64,000 bases of DNA from an uncultured Acetatifactor sp. GTDB lineage: Bacteria > Bacillota > Clostridia > Lachnospirales > Lachnospiraceae. The first letter of the stretch is position 1, and each line of letters opens with the position of its first letter. Below, one piece after another: positions 52,566 through 60,631 of the stretch. The DNA is taken from contig NZ_CAJUCP010000021.1 in NCBI RefSeq assembly GCF_910585425.1, forward strand, positions 1 to 64,000. Direction: 5' to 3'. The notes under the pieces were generated by a model. It saw only the letters and a list, made by a program, of their open reading frames with translations, had not been told where the DNA came from and did no database searches. Both the position numbers and the translations under genes were made by a program.

Positions 52566-53073
52566 ATCAATATACTATCCGTAAATTGGGTAAGAGATTT
52601 ATGCACCCATTGGAAAATGATTTGTATATATATATACTGCAAACAGAACGAAAATATTCAGAAAACCGAAATGCCGGCCATGATTTGACGGAAGGATTTA
52701 TTTTTCATGGAAGAAACAATAGCCGCATGCGTTCTTTTTTTGATATCGGCAGGACTGTTCATCTTGAGTTACCGTTCTTTTGGGGAAAAAGGTTTTTGCT
52801 CAATAACGCATACATTTATGCGTCAGAGCGAGAACGGGAGCGTATGGAAAAAAAGCCGTACTATCGTCAGTCCGCTATCGTGTTACTGCTGCTGGGATTC
52901 AGTTTCGTATTCAACGGAATGGCGCTTCTGCAGGGCGCTGACTGGCTGTATTGGCTTGTGGGAATAAGCGTAGCCATTACGATTGTCTATGCAATCGTTT
53001 CAAGCATCATGATCGTAAAACGATAGTAAGGAATTGTCTACAAATAACTGCTGCGAGTTAAACGCTGTTTTCC
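52101..53073 (+). repeat. direct repeat, copy A (3' part of AAA gene plus DUF3784 remnant)
   Basis: Nearly identical to 55331-56300, 3.2 kb downstream. It starts within the AAA-ATPase gene at TGGGGCGGCCTGACG and ends at ACGCTGTTTTCC, after which the two copies diverge at once. Small indels are confined to the 5' part of the DUF3784 remnant. Confidence 0.85.
52707..53026 (+). pseudogene. frameshifted DUF3784-like membrane protein, copy A
   Basis: From ATG 52707 the frame reads EETIAACVLFLISAGLFILS and then YRSFGEKG. The continuation FLLNNAYIYASERERERMEK, with two further membrane helices to VSSIMIVKR, is in another frame. One base appears to be missing near 52790-52797, in the G/A/T-run region. 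The joined product would be about 106 residues with three membrane helices, resembling DUF3784 proteins. The same lesion occurs in copy B, so the frameshift predates the duplication or was copied by conversion. Confidence 0.65.
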
Positions 53074-53167
53074 TTAGGTTTACGTTGATAAGGAAGTATT
53101 CATAACAACTTATCAATAACGCTGACAAACAGAGTGCAAGCAAGATATGAGATTGTAGATACTCAAC

Positions 53168-54145
53168 GTGCTGATGGTGTTCAGGGAACATAGCGGTATG
53201 GTCCTGCGGGAGGAGCATATCGTATGTTTCCAGGTGAACTGGGGGAATAAGCCGGACAATATAGGAAAGATTGCCGAAACGCTGGGCATCGGCCTGGAGA
53301 GCATTGTCTTCGTGGACGATTCGCCCCTGGAAATACCGGCGGTCAGGGCGATTCTCCCAGAGGTCGCAGCGATACCCTATCACAGGGAAAGGATGTATGG
53401 TCAATTCCGCTGCTTCAATCTGAGAAGGGGATACGAAAGGGGAGAATTAGGACAGCGGAATGAGACCTACCGGACGAACCGACACCGGCAGCAGCTTAGG
53501 GAAGAGAGCGGGAGCTACAGTGGCTATCTGGCATCCCTCGGGATGGAGATAGGGATACATGAGGCCGTGCCGCTGGAGCACGCGCGTATTGCAGAGCTTT
53601 CCCAGCGGACCAACAGGTGTACGAATGGGAAAAGGTATTCCGTGACAGACATCGGGCTGAACATGGAGTGTTCTGGTACAAAGATATATTCGGTTTATCT
53701 AAAGGATAGGTATTCTGATTTGGGACTGATAGGAGCCATGGAGATGACAGGCGATAGGCTGACGCTATTCAGTGTATCCTGCAGGGCGCTGGGCAGGGAG
53801 ATTGAGCGGCACATGATTGGGGATTTTTTGAGTGCAATAAAGGGATATGTGCTGAAGGCCATGGACGAAAATGAGCAGGTGAACCTGAAGCCCCTCTACA
53901 TCATGCGATGCTTTGACGCAGTCATGAAGATAAGGGCAGAAATGCTGCATATAGAGGATTCCGCCTTTTTAGAGGAAATGAACAAGGCATGCAGGTGTAG
54001 CTCAAATCTGTTGAATATCATCATGAGATACAATATGACAGGGCGCGGCAATCGGGCATATGTGGCGGAAAGGTTTCACAGGCTGATGGCATTGGAGACC
54101 GACATTGTGGAAAAGCTGGTCGATATTTTGAGGACGATTGCTTGA
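53168..54145 (+). pseudogene. FkbH-like HAD protein lacking its N-terminal catalytic part
   Basis: 325 residues in the open frame. The sequence enters the FkbH family in mid-domain: SGMVLREEHIVCFQVNWGNK, then GLESIVFVDDSPLEIPAVRA near residue 45 and LPEVAAIPY. The N-terminal region with the HAD nucleophile (a DLDNTLWGG-type motif) is absent, and an in-frame TAG lies just upstream, in sequence immediately next to the end of repeat copy A. The C-terminal part (ARIAELSQRTNRCTNGKRYS near residue 140) is intact. I infer that the duplication breakpoint removed the 5' half. The last codons carry the promoter of paralogue 3. A shortened product from an internal start is possible but would lack phosphatase/transferase chemistry. 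Confidence 0.65.
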
Positions 54146-54170
54146 CGTTTCCGACAGGGCATATTATCAT
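54142..54170 (+). promoter_or_regulatory. promoter of AAA-ATPase/nuclease paralogue 3
   Basis: TTGACG (54142-54147), 17 bases, TATCAT (54165-54170), partly inside the 3' end of the FkbH-like frame. It matches the promoter of paralogue 2 in spacing and sequence. Confidence 0.6.
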
Positions 54171-54205
54171 AGAGACAGAAAGATGGCGGAAGGAGCATGA
54201 TTGTT

Positions 54206-55795
54206 ATGGGGATATATGTAAATCCGAGCGACGTATCGTTTGAAATGTCTCGAAATTCGGATATTTATGTAGATAAAAGCATGCTGATAGCCCAGACGAA
54301 CAGGGTCTGCCGGACGGAGCGGCGGTTCCTCTGCGTCAGCCGCCCCAGACGCTTCGGGAAGTCCATGGCGGCTAACATGCTGGCAGCTTATTACAGCCGC
54401 GGCTGCGATTCCAGTCGGCTCTTCTCCGGGCTTGCTATCGAAGGGGAAGAATCCTTTCTGGTGCACCTGAACCGCCATAACGTGATTCGGTGGGACGTGC
54501 AGCGTTTCCTGGAAAGCAAGAGCGGCTACGACAGGTTCATCAATGATATCGAGGATATGGTAATCCGGGACTTGAAGAAGGAATTCCCGGAATGCGGCGA
54601 TTTTCCGGAGGGCAGCAGGCTGAAGACGGTTCTGGACGAGGTATACGGACAGACCGGCCAGGGATTCGTCTTCATCATCGACGAATGGGACTGCGTGTTC
54701 CGCATGGCGAAGAATCGGGAAGAGATACAGAAGGCGTATCTGGACTTCCTGCGGGGCCTGTTCAAGGGCGCGGAGTACGTGGACTTAGCATATATGACGG
54801 GAATCCTGCCCATCAAGAAGTATGGGGAGCATTCGGCCCTGAACATCTTCGAGGAATACTCCATGCTTGACTCTGCGGAGCTGGCCAGGTTTTTCGGTTT
54901 TACAGAGGAGGAGGTCCATGGACTGTGCACCAGTACGGGTATGGATTTCCAGGACGTGGAGAAATGGTATGACGGCTACCTGATGAACGACATCCATATC
55001 TACAACCCCAAGTCCGTGGTGGACGCGGTGCGGCGGGGGAAATGCAAGAGCTACTGGACCGGCACAGAGACCTATGAGGCGTTGAAGGTCTATATCGACC
55101 TGGATTTCGATGGGCTCAGGGAGGCGGTGGTGGGGATGCTTGGCGGCGCGCGCTGCAGGGTAGACGCCACCACTTCCCAGAACGACATGACTACCTTCAA
55201 GACCAAGGACGATGTGCTTACCCTTCTGATACACTTGGGGTATCTGGCCTATGATGAGGGCACAGAGGAAGTCTTCATCCCCAACCAGGAGATAGCGCAG
55301 GAATATATGAGGGCGATAAAGGTAGGCGACTGGGGCGGCCTGACGCAGGCCCTGAACCGGTCTGAGGAGCTGCTGCGCAGCACCTGGGCTATGGACGGGG
55401 AGGCGGTGGCTGCGGCGATGTCCGCCATCCACAGCGAGACCGCCTCTCTCCTGAAGTACAACAACGAAAACTCCCTGACATGTACTGTCCTGATGGCCTA
55501 CTACAGCGCAAAGGCCTGCTACATGAACCCAATCATGGAACTGCCCTCCGGCAAGGGTTTCGCCGATGTGGTCTATCTGCCAAAGCGGGACACAGGCCGC
55601 CCGGCGCTGGTGGTGGAGCTGAAATGGAACAAATCCGCCCGGGGAGCCATAGCCCAGATCAGGGACAGGCAGTACGCTTCATGGATTCAGGGATACACAG
55701 GGGATATCCTGCTGGTGGGAATCAGCTACGATAAGAAGAGCAAGGAACATACCTGCACCATTGAGGCCTGGAGGAAGGAAGAGGACAATCTGTGA
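54206..55795 (+). CDS. AAA-ATPase-like / PD-(D/E)XK nuclease family protein, paralogue 3
   Basis: 529 residues from ATG at 54206 (AGGAG ten bases upstream); ATG 54197 is too close to that site. Motifs match paralogue 2: SRPRRFGKSMAANML, FVFIIDEWDCVF and LVVELKWNKS. The two differ mainly around residues 215-290 and 365-375, for example MLDSAELARFFGF here against MTEPKGLGDYFGF there. The variable central region could set target specificity. All three paralogues in this window have the same length. A degraded DUF3784-like copy follows. Confidence 0.88.
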   Translation: MGIYVNPSDVSFEMSRNSDIYVDKSMLIAQTNRVCRTERRFLCVSRPRRFGKSMAANMLAAYYSRGCDSSRLFSGLAIEGEESFLVHLNRHNVIRWDVQRFLESKSGYDRFINDIEDMVIRDLKKEFPECGDFPEGSRLKTVLDEVYGQTGQGFVFIIDEWDCVFRMAKNREEIQKAYLDFLRGLFKGAEYVDLAYMTGILPIKKYGEHSALNIFEEYSMLDSAELARFFGFTEEEVHGLCTSTGMDFQDVEKWYDGYLMNDIHIYNPKSVVDAVRRGKCKSYWTGTETYEALKVYIDLDFDGLREAVVGMLGGARCRVDATTSQNDMTTFKTKDDVLTLLIHLGYLAYDEGTEEVFIPNQEIAQEYMRAIKVGDWGGLTQALNRSEELLRSTWAMDGEAVAAAMSAIHSETASLLKYNNENSLTCTVLMAYYSAKACYMNPIMELPSGKGFADVVYLPKRDTGRPALVVELKWNKSARGAIAQIRDRQYASWIQGYTGDILLVGISYDKKSKEHTCTIEAWRKEEDNL

Positions 55796-56300
55796 ATCAA
55801 TATACTATCCGTAAATGGGGGAAGAGATTTATGCACCCATTGGAAAATGATTTGCAGATATATACTGTAAACAGTGCGAAAATATTCAAAAAACCGAAAT
55901 GCTGGCCATGATTTGACGGAAGGATTTATTTTTATAGAAGAAACAATAGCCGCATGCGTTCTTTTCTTGATATCGGCAGGACTGTTCGTCCTGAGTTACC
56001 GTTCTTTTCGGGAAAAGGTTTTTTGCTCAATAACGCATGCATTTATGCGTCAGAGCAAGAACGAGAGCGCATGGAAAAGAAACCGTACTATCGTCAGTCC
56101 GCTATCGTGTTCCTGCTGCTGGGATTCAGTTTCATATTCAACGGAATGGCGCTTCTGCAGGGCGCTGACTGGCTGTATTGGCTTGTGGGAATAAGCGTAG
56201 CCATTACGATTGTCTATGCAATCGTTTCAAGCATCATGATCGTAAAACGATAGTAAGGAATTGTCTACAAATAACTGCTGCGAGTTGAACGCTGTTTTCC
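55331..56300 (+). repeat. direct repeat, copy B
   Basis: Nearly identical to 52101-53073. It covers the 3' third of paralogue 3, the DUF3784 remnant and 47 bases beyond. Confidence 0.85.
55934..56253 (+). pseudogene. frameshifted DUF3784-like membrane protein, copy B
   Basis: Homologous to copy A. The start codon is ATA at 55934 where copy A has ATG, and the frame breaks at the same place, near 56018-56024, before FLLNNACIYASEQERERMEK. Two independent lesions (start and frameshift) make a functional product unlikely. Confidence 0.65.
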
Positions 56301-56368
56301 CTGTGTTTCAAGGCTTTTTCCTACAGAAATTGCAGCAGTTATTTTCCGACAGTTACTAAGGAATTAGG

Positions 56369-56416
56369 AAAGACAGGCCCCCGGGCCATGAATCCTTAAG
56401 CCGGGCCCTGTCTTTT
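56369..56416 (+). terminator. Rho-independent terminator before the ABC cluster
   Basis: AAAGACAGG plus CCGGGCC on the left pair with CCGGGCCCTGTCTTT on the right, with one mismatch/bulge, ending in a T run. Within 56254-56523 a TATAAT also occurs at about 56473, but without a good -35 at the right distance. Confidence 0.7.
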
Positions 56417-56523
56417 CCGAAGTGGCGACATCTATTTATAAGCATTCTCGGTACTTGCATGCCACCCCGCCCTATAATACAATGTACGAAACAGATTCAG
56501 GAGACGGAACAGAGGGGGAAGCG

Positions 56524-58635
56524 ATGGCATCGACAAAAACGCTTTGGCGTATCATAACATTCTTTTTTCGGAAAATACCCATGGAGAGCGCCTTCTCAAG
56601 CCTGGCCTATATCCTGGAGCATCTCCATCCCACCATCATGACTTTGCTTTCCGCCGCCCTGTTCAAGGCTGCGGGAAACTGCCTTGCGGGAGATGGCGGG
56701 GCCACAGAGATTTTCACCTATTCGTCTGCTATTATACTTTATTTCGTTGCGTACAACATCCTGCGCTCCTTCTCCAGCATATGCATCAATGCAGGCGTCT
56801 ACGAGAAGGCCATGTTCCTGCTGAAGGACGACCTGGCCGAGGCTGCATCCAGGCTCCCCCTGGTCCGGTTTGAGGACGGGGAGATGCTTGCCCGCAGGAA
56901 ACGGGCCCAGGAATGCGTGCAGAACGACCGCATCCCCGGAATCTTCATGCTGCTGATCGTCCTGACCACATCCGTTGCAGGCATCCTCTCGCTGCTGGCC
57001 GCCCTGTGGGCATACCATCCCCTGCTCCCGATCATCGCCGCTGCCAGCGTGGCCCAGTTCTTCCTGTCCCACTGGCTGCTGGAGCGGGAGGGCTATCGCC
57101 TGGAGGAGGCAGTCACCGGAAGGAAGCGGCAGCGGGACTATATATGGTCCCTGTTCACCAGTCCGGGAAACGTGAAGGAGATGCGGGTCATGGGCTTCGA
57201 CGGCTACCTGGCAGACCGATGGAAGGAGGAGCGGGACAGCGTGAATGAGGCCCAGTGGAGGCTGGACAGGAAAAAGAGCCGTTATCACCTGCTCTGCGAT
57301 GCCGTAAAGACCCTGGGCTACCTCACGGGCGTGGCCTTCTGCCTGTGGCTGGTCCGGGAGGGCATGATATCCGCCCCGGTGTTCGGCGCGTGCCTGGTGG
57401 CATTCGCCAGCGTCCAGGACGTGGTGGGGAACTTCTTCGGCTCCCTGGGAAAAATTCCGGGCTTCCTGGGGCTGGCGGCGGATTATTTTGCCTTTATAGA
57501 TGACGGCGCTCCGGAACAGGAGGGGCTTCTGGAGCTTTCGGAGCCCATCAGGACCATTGAATTGAAGGATGTCAGCTTCCGGTATCCCCATGGCGGGAAA
57601 GAGGCAGTGAAATCCGTCTCCCTGACGATCCGGCAGGGGGAGGTGGTGTCGCTGGTGGGGGTCAACGGGAGCGGGAAGACCACGCTGGTGAAGCTGCTGC
57701 TGGGAATCTACCTGCCGGAGCGGGGAGAGGTCCGCTATAACGGAACGGATCTGCGGAGGCTGCGGAAGGAATCCCTGTACAGGCATGCGGCGCTCCTGAC
57801 CCAGGACTTCGCCCTGTACAACCTTACCCTGGCGGAGAATGTGGCCCTGGCGGACATCGGCCGGGTGGGGGACAGGGAGCGCGTCCGGGAAGTGCTGAGA
57901 CGGGTGGACATGGACGGAGGGCTTGGCGGAGCGGAAGGCTGGGGAGGGTGCAGAGCCTTGAGAGAAAGCGAAAGTCAGGGAGGCGGCGGCCAGGAAGCCC
58001 CCGGGAGCGGGGGAGAGAATGGAGACCCGGAGATTCCCGGGAGCCGGGGAGAGGGAGAAGGCCAGGAAGCCCCCAGGAGCTGGGGAGAGGGAGAAAGCCA
58101 GGAAGTTCCCGGAAGCCGGGGAGAGAACGGAGGCCCGGAGATTCCCGGGATTCCCGGAGATTCCGGCGGCATTTTAGGGCGGGAGTTCGGAGGCCCTGCA
58201 TTCTCGGAAGGGCAGAAGCAGCGCCTGGCGCTGGCCAGAGTGCTGTTTGCCGACAGAGAGCTGGTCATCCTGGACGAGCCCACCTCCGCTTTGGATCCCC
58301 TCCAGGAGAACCGTATCCTGGAGGAATTCCTGCGCCTGTCCAGAGGGCGCACCACGATCATCATCTCCCACCGGGTAGGGCTGTGCCGCCAGGTGGACAA
58401 AATCGCCGTGATGCAGGACGGGAGCATCGCGGAATGGGGCAGCCATGAGCAGCTGATGGCGGAAGGGGGAGCATACAAGAACCTCTACGACATGCAGAGC
58501 AGATGGTACACGGATACCGCCGATGCCCCCGGCGGGATGCCCGTAGAGACAGGATGCCCGCAGAAACCCGCAGAAACGGGCGGAAGGAACCAGGATGACA
58601 GCCATGAAGCCGACCATGAAACCGACCAGATATAA
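56524..58635 (+). CDS. ABC exporter half-subunit with 12-residue repeat insertion
   Basis: 703 residues from ATG at 56524 (GAGGGG upstream). Residues 1-320 hold the six-helix exporter membrane domain. The nucleotide-binding domain has Walker A GVNGSGKTTLVK near residue 380, Q-loop LLTQDFALY near residue 425, Walker B LVILDEPTSALD near residue 580 and ISHR near residue 618. Between Q-loop and signature lies a 60-residue expansion of about five 12-residue Gln-Glu-Ala-Pro-Gly-Ser repeats (residues 488-545). The signature reads FSEGQ rather than LSGGQ. It overlaps the next half-subunit gene by 41 bases, so the two probably form a heterodimer in which this ATP site half is altered. Substrate unknown. 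Confidence 0.88.
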   Translation: MASTKTLWRIITFFFRKIPMESAFSSLAYILEHLHPTIMTLLSAALFKAAGNCLAGDGGATEIFTYSSAIILYFVAYNILRSFSSICINAGVYEKAMFLLKDDLAEAASRLPLVRFEDGEMLARRKRAQECVQNDRIPGIFMLLIVLTTSVAGILSLLAALWAYHPLLPIIAAASVAQFFLSHWLLEREGYRLEEAVTGRKRQRDYIWSLFTSPGNVKEMRVMGFDGYLADRWKEERDSVNEAQWRLDRKKSRYHLLCDAVKTLGYLTGVAFCLWLVREGMISAPVFGACLVAFASVQDVVGNFFGSLGKIPGFLGLAADYFAFIDDGAPEQEGLLELSEPIRTIELKDVSFRYPHGGKEAVKSVSLTIRQGEVVSLVGVNGSGKTTLVKLLLGIYLPERGEVRYNGTDLRRLRKESLYRHAALLTQDFALYNLTLAENVALADIGRVGDRERVREVLRRVDMDGGLGGAEGWGGCRALRESESQGGGGQEAPGSGGENGDPEIPGSRGEGEGQEAPRSWGEGESQEVPGSRGENGGPEIPGIPGDSGGILGREFGGPAFSEGQKQRLALARVLFADRELVILDEPTSALDPLQENRILEEFLRLSRGRTTIIISHRVGLCRQVDKIAVMQDGSIAEWGSHEQLMAEGGAYKNLYDMQSRWYTDTADAPGGMPVETGCPQKPAETGGRNQDDSHEADHETDQI
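57986..58165 (+). repeat. in-frame 36-bp minisatellite inside ABC gene
   Basis: About five imperfect units of 36 bp, each encoding a 12-residue unit of the type GQEAPGSxGExx. It is located in the nucleotide-binding domain before the signature motif. Confidence 0.75.
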
Positions 58636-60586
58636 AGTGATAGTCTCATCCCTTTTCCAGGCATGCCGGACAGAGATGTTCTGGTATCTGCTCACCATGC
58701 TGCTCCTTGCCCTCCTGGGCCCGCTGTCCCTCCTCTGCCGGGGCAGGCTGCTGGACGCCGCAGTCTCCGGAGAGGGGAAGCTCTTTGGGGAGATGCTGCT
58801 CTTCGGAGGCATTTTTCTCCTGTCCCTCCTCATGACCTACGGCAACCGCCTGGGCAGACAACGGATGCGCAAGAAGCTCTACGGCCATTTCTCGGAACAG
58901 GTGCTGGGAAAGTTCTCCAGGATCCGATACGCCGCCTATGAGTCCCAGGAGGCCCTTGACACCATAAAGCGGGCCGGGGACGCGCCCCAGGAGCACATCC
59001 TGGAATTCTTCACCACCTTTCTGGAGGCCGCCTCGGAGCTGATCCGCATCTTCTGTTACGGCGCTGTCTTCGCCGGGCTCTCCTTTTGGTGCCTGATTCT
59101 GGGGATACCGGCCTTCGGGGCCATGCTTTACTTCGATTTGAAGCGCATCCGCCTGATGATGGGCCTGTACGAGGGCCAGACCCGGGAGGAGCGCCTGATG
59201 GAGAGCTACGAGGGGGCCCTGAGCGGCAAAGAGACCCTCTACGACCTGAGGGTGGCCGGGGCCGTGCCCTTTTTCCTGAAAAAGAGGAAGGGGCTCAGCG
59301 ACCGCATCGTAAAAGAGCGGTACAGGCGGACCATACAGTCCCAATTGGTCTACTCCTACGGGGAGATGGCCACGGTGCTGTGGATGGCCGTCGTGCTGTT
59401 CTTTTCCGTGAACGCCCTGTTAAAGGGAAAAGCCACCCTGGGCCTGTTCGTGGCTTTGGTGGGCTCCCTGCAGCAGATGGCGGGCACGTTCCGGGCATTG
59501 GGGGAGAAATATTCCGAACTGCAGAGGCGGGCGGCCTACGTGGGATACTATGTGGCCTTCCTGGAGCTGGCGGAGGCTCCGGCAGGGAAAACCGCCCTGA
59601 CGGATCAGGAGGAGTCCCCGGCAGGGAAAACGGCCTTAACGGAAAAGGAGGAGCCCCTGGCAGGAAAAACGGCCCTGACCGATCAGGAGGAGTCCCCGGC
59701 AGGAAAAACGGCCTTGACGGAAAAGGAAGCCCTGGCCGGAAAAAAGGGAACCCGGGAGGCAGCGGGGAAGGGCATCCGCTTCGAGCATGTGACCTTCACC
59801 TACCCGGGGCGGAAGGAGCCTGCCCTCCGGGACGTGAGCTTCGCCATGGCCCCCGGGACGCGGACAGCCCTGGTAGGGCACAACGGTTCCGGAAAGTCCA
59901 CCCTGGTGAAGCTGCTGTGCGGGCTCTACCAGCCGGACTCGGGCCATATCTTCATAGACGGACAGGATGTAGCGCAGATGTCCCCGGATGCGCTCCGGCG
60001 GCATTTCAGCGTGGTGTTCCAGGACTACGGAAAGTATTCCTTCACCGTCCGGGAAAACGTGGAGCTTGGCGACGTGGAGAAGATGCGGGCCCCTGTCCGG
60101 GAGCGGGAGAAGGCCGTCCGGGCTGCCCTGCGCCAGGGGCTGGCGGAGGACCTGGCGGGGATGCTGGAAAAGCCCCTGGGGAACCTTTCCTCGGAGGGCA
60201 CGGGGCTCTCCGGCGGGCAGTGGCAGAGGCTGGCCCTGTCCAGAGCCTGCTACCGTGACAGCGCGATCTGTGTGCTGGACGAGCCCACGGCCTCCCTGGA
60301 CCCCGTGGCGGAGAACGAACTGTATGCCAACTTCACGGAGATGATGCGGGAGCGCGCCTGCATCCTGATCTCCCACCGGCTGGCGGTGGCCAGGTACACG
60401 GACCGGATCCTGGTGCTGGAGGGCGGGAGGCTGGTGGAGGACGGGACCCACGGCTCGCTGATGGAGAGGGAGGGCGTGTACGCGTCCATGTACCTGGCCC
60501 AGAGCCATTGGTATGCTTCGGAAGAGCAAAGAAATACGCAAATAGGACTGGGAAACACTTTTTTTAAGAAAGGGGATATGTTATAG
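58595..60586 (+). CDS. ABC exporter half-subunit with 13-residue repeat linker
   Basis: 663 residues from ATG at 58595, inside the end of the previous gene; in-frame ATGs at 58604 and 58616 are alternatives. The membrane domain covers about residues 20-320. A linker (about 327-385) consists of four 13-residue units of the type PAGKTALTDQEES. The nucleotide-binding domain has Walker A GHNGSGKSTLVK near residue 430, Q-loop VFQDYGKYSF, canonical signature LSGGQWQRLALSRA near residue 540 and Walker B ICVLDEPTASLD. Its canonical signature complements the degenerate one of its partner, as is usual for heterodimeric exporters. Confidence 0.88.
   Translation: MTAMKPTMKPTRYKVIVSSLFQACRTEMFWYLLTMLLLALLGPLSLLCRGRLLDAAVSGEGKLFGEMLLFGGIFLLSLLMTYGNRLGRQRMRKKLYGHFSEQVLGKFSRIRYAAYESQEALDTIKRAGDAPQEHILEFFTTFLEAASELIRIFCYGAVFAGLSFWCLILGIPAFGAMLYFDLKRIRLMMGLYEGQTREERLMESYEGALSGKETLYDLRVAGAVPFFLKKRKGLSDRIVKERYRRTIQSQLVYSYGEMATVLWMAVVLFFSVNALLKGKATLGLFVALVGSLQQMAGTFRALGEKYSELQRRAAYVGYYVAFLELAEAPAGKTALTDQEESPAGKTALTEKEEPLAGKTALTDQEESPAGKTALTEKEALAGKKGTREAAGKGIRFEHVTFTYPGRKEPALRDVSFAMAPGTRTALVGHNGSGKSTLVKLLCGLYQPDSGHIFIDGQDVAQMSPDALRRHFSVVFQDYGKYSFTVRENVELGDVEKMRAPVREREKAVRAALRQGLAEDLAGMLEKPLGNLSSEGTGLSGGQWQRLALSRACYRDSAICVLDEPTASLDPVAENELYANFTEMMRERACILISHRLAVARYTDRILVLEGGRLVEDGTHGSLMEREGVYASMYLAQSHWYASEEQRNTQIGLGNTFFKKGDML
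59575..59745 (+). repeat. in-frame 39-bp minisatellite in ABC linker
   Basis: Four units of 39 bp plus a partial one, alternating between TDQEES and TEKEEP endings, which suggests a 78-bp higher-order unit. It encodes the linker between membrane and ATPase domains. Confidence 0.8.
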
Positions 60587-60631
60587 TAGATATAGACAAA
60601 GCGAGGGCGGAAATTCGACAGGGAGACGGAT

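Noticed and set aside
52780..52805. Programmed -1 frameshift in the DUF3784-like genes
   Set aside because: Neither copy has a proper X-XXY-YYZ slippery heptamer in the right frame, and copy B has also lost its start codon, so decay is more likely.
52562..53026. 154-codon frame read as one intact protein after paralogue 2
   Set aside because: Only its last third looks like a real membrane protein; the first part is out of frame with the conserved N-terminus that starts at 52707, so a frameshifted gene explains it better.
57986..59745. CRISPR array at the repeat-rich ABC genes
   Set aside because: Units are contiguous, in frame and without unique spacers; they are coding minisatellites.
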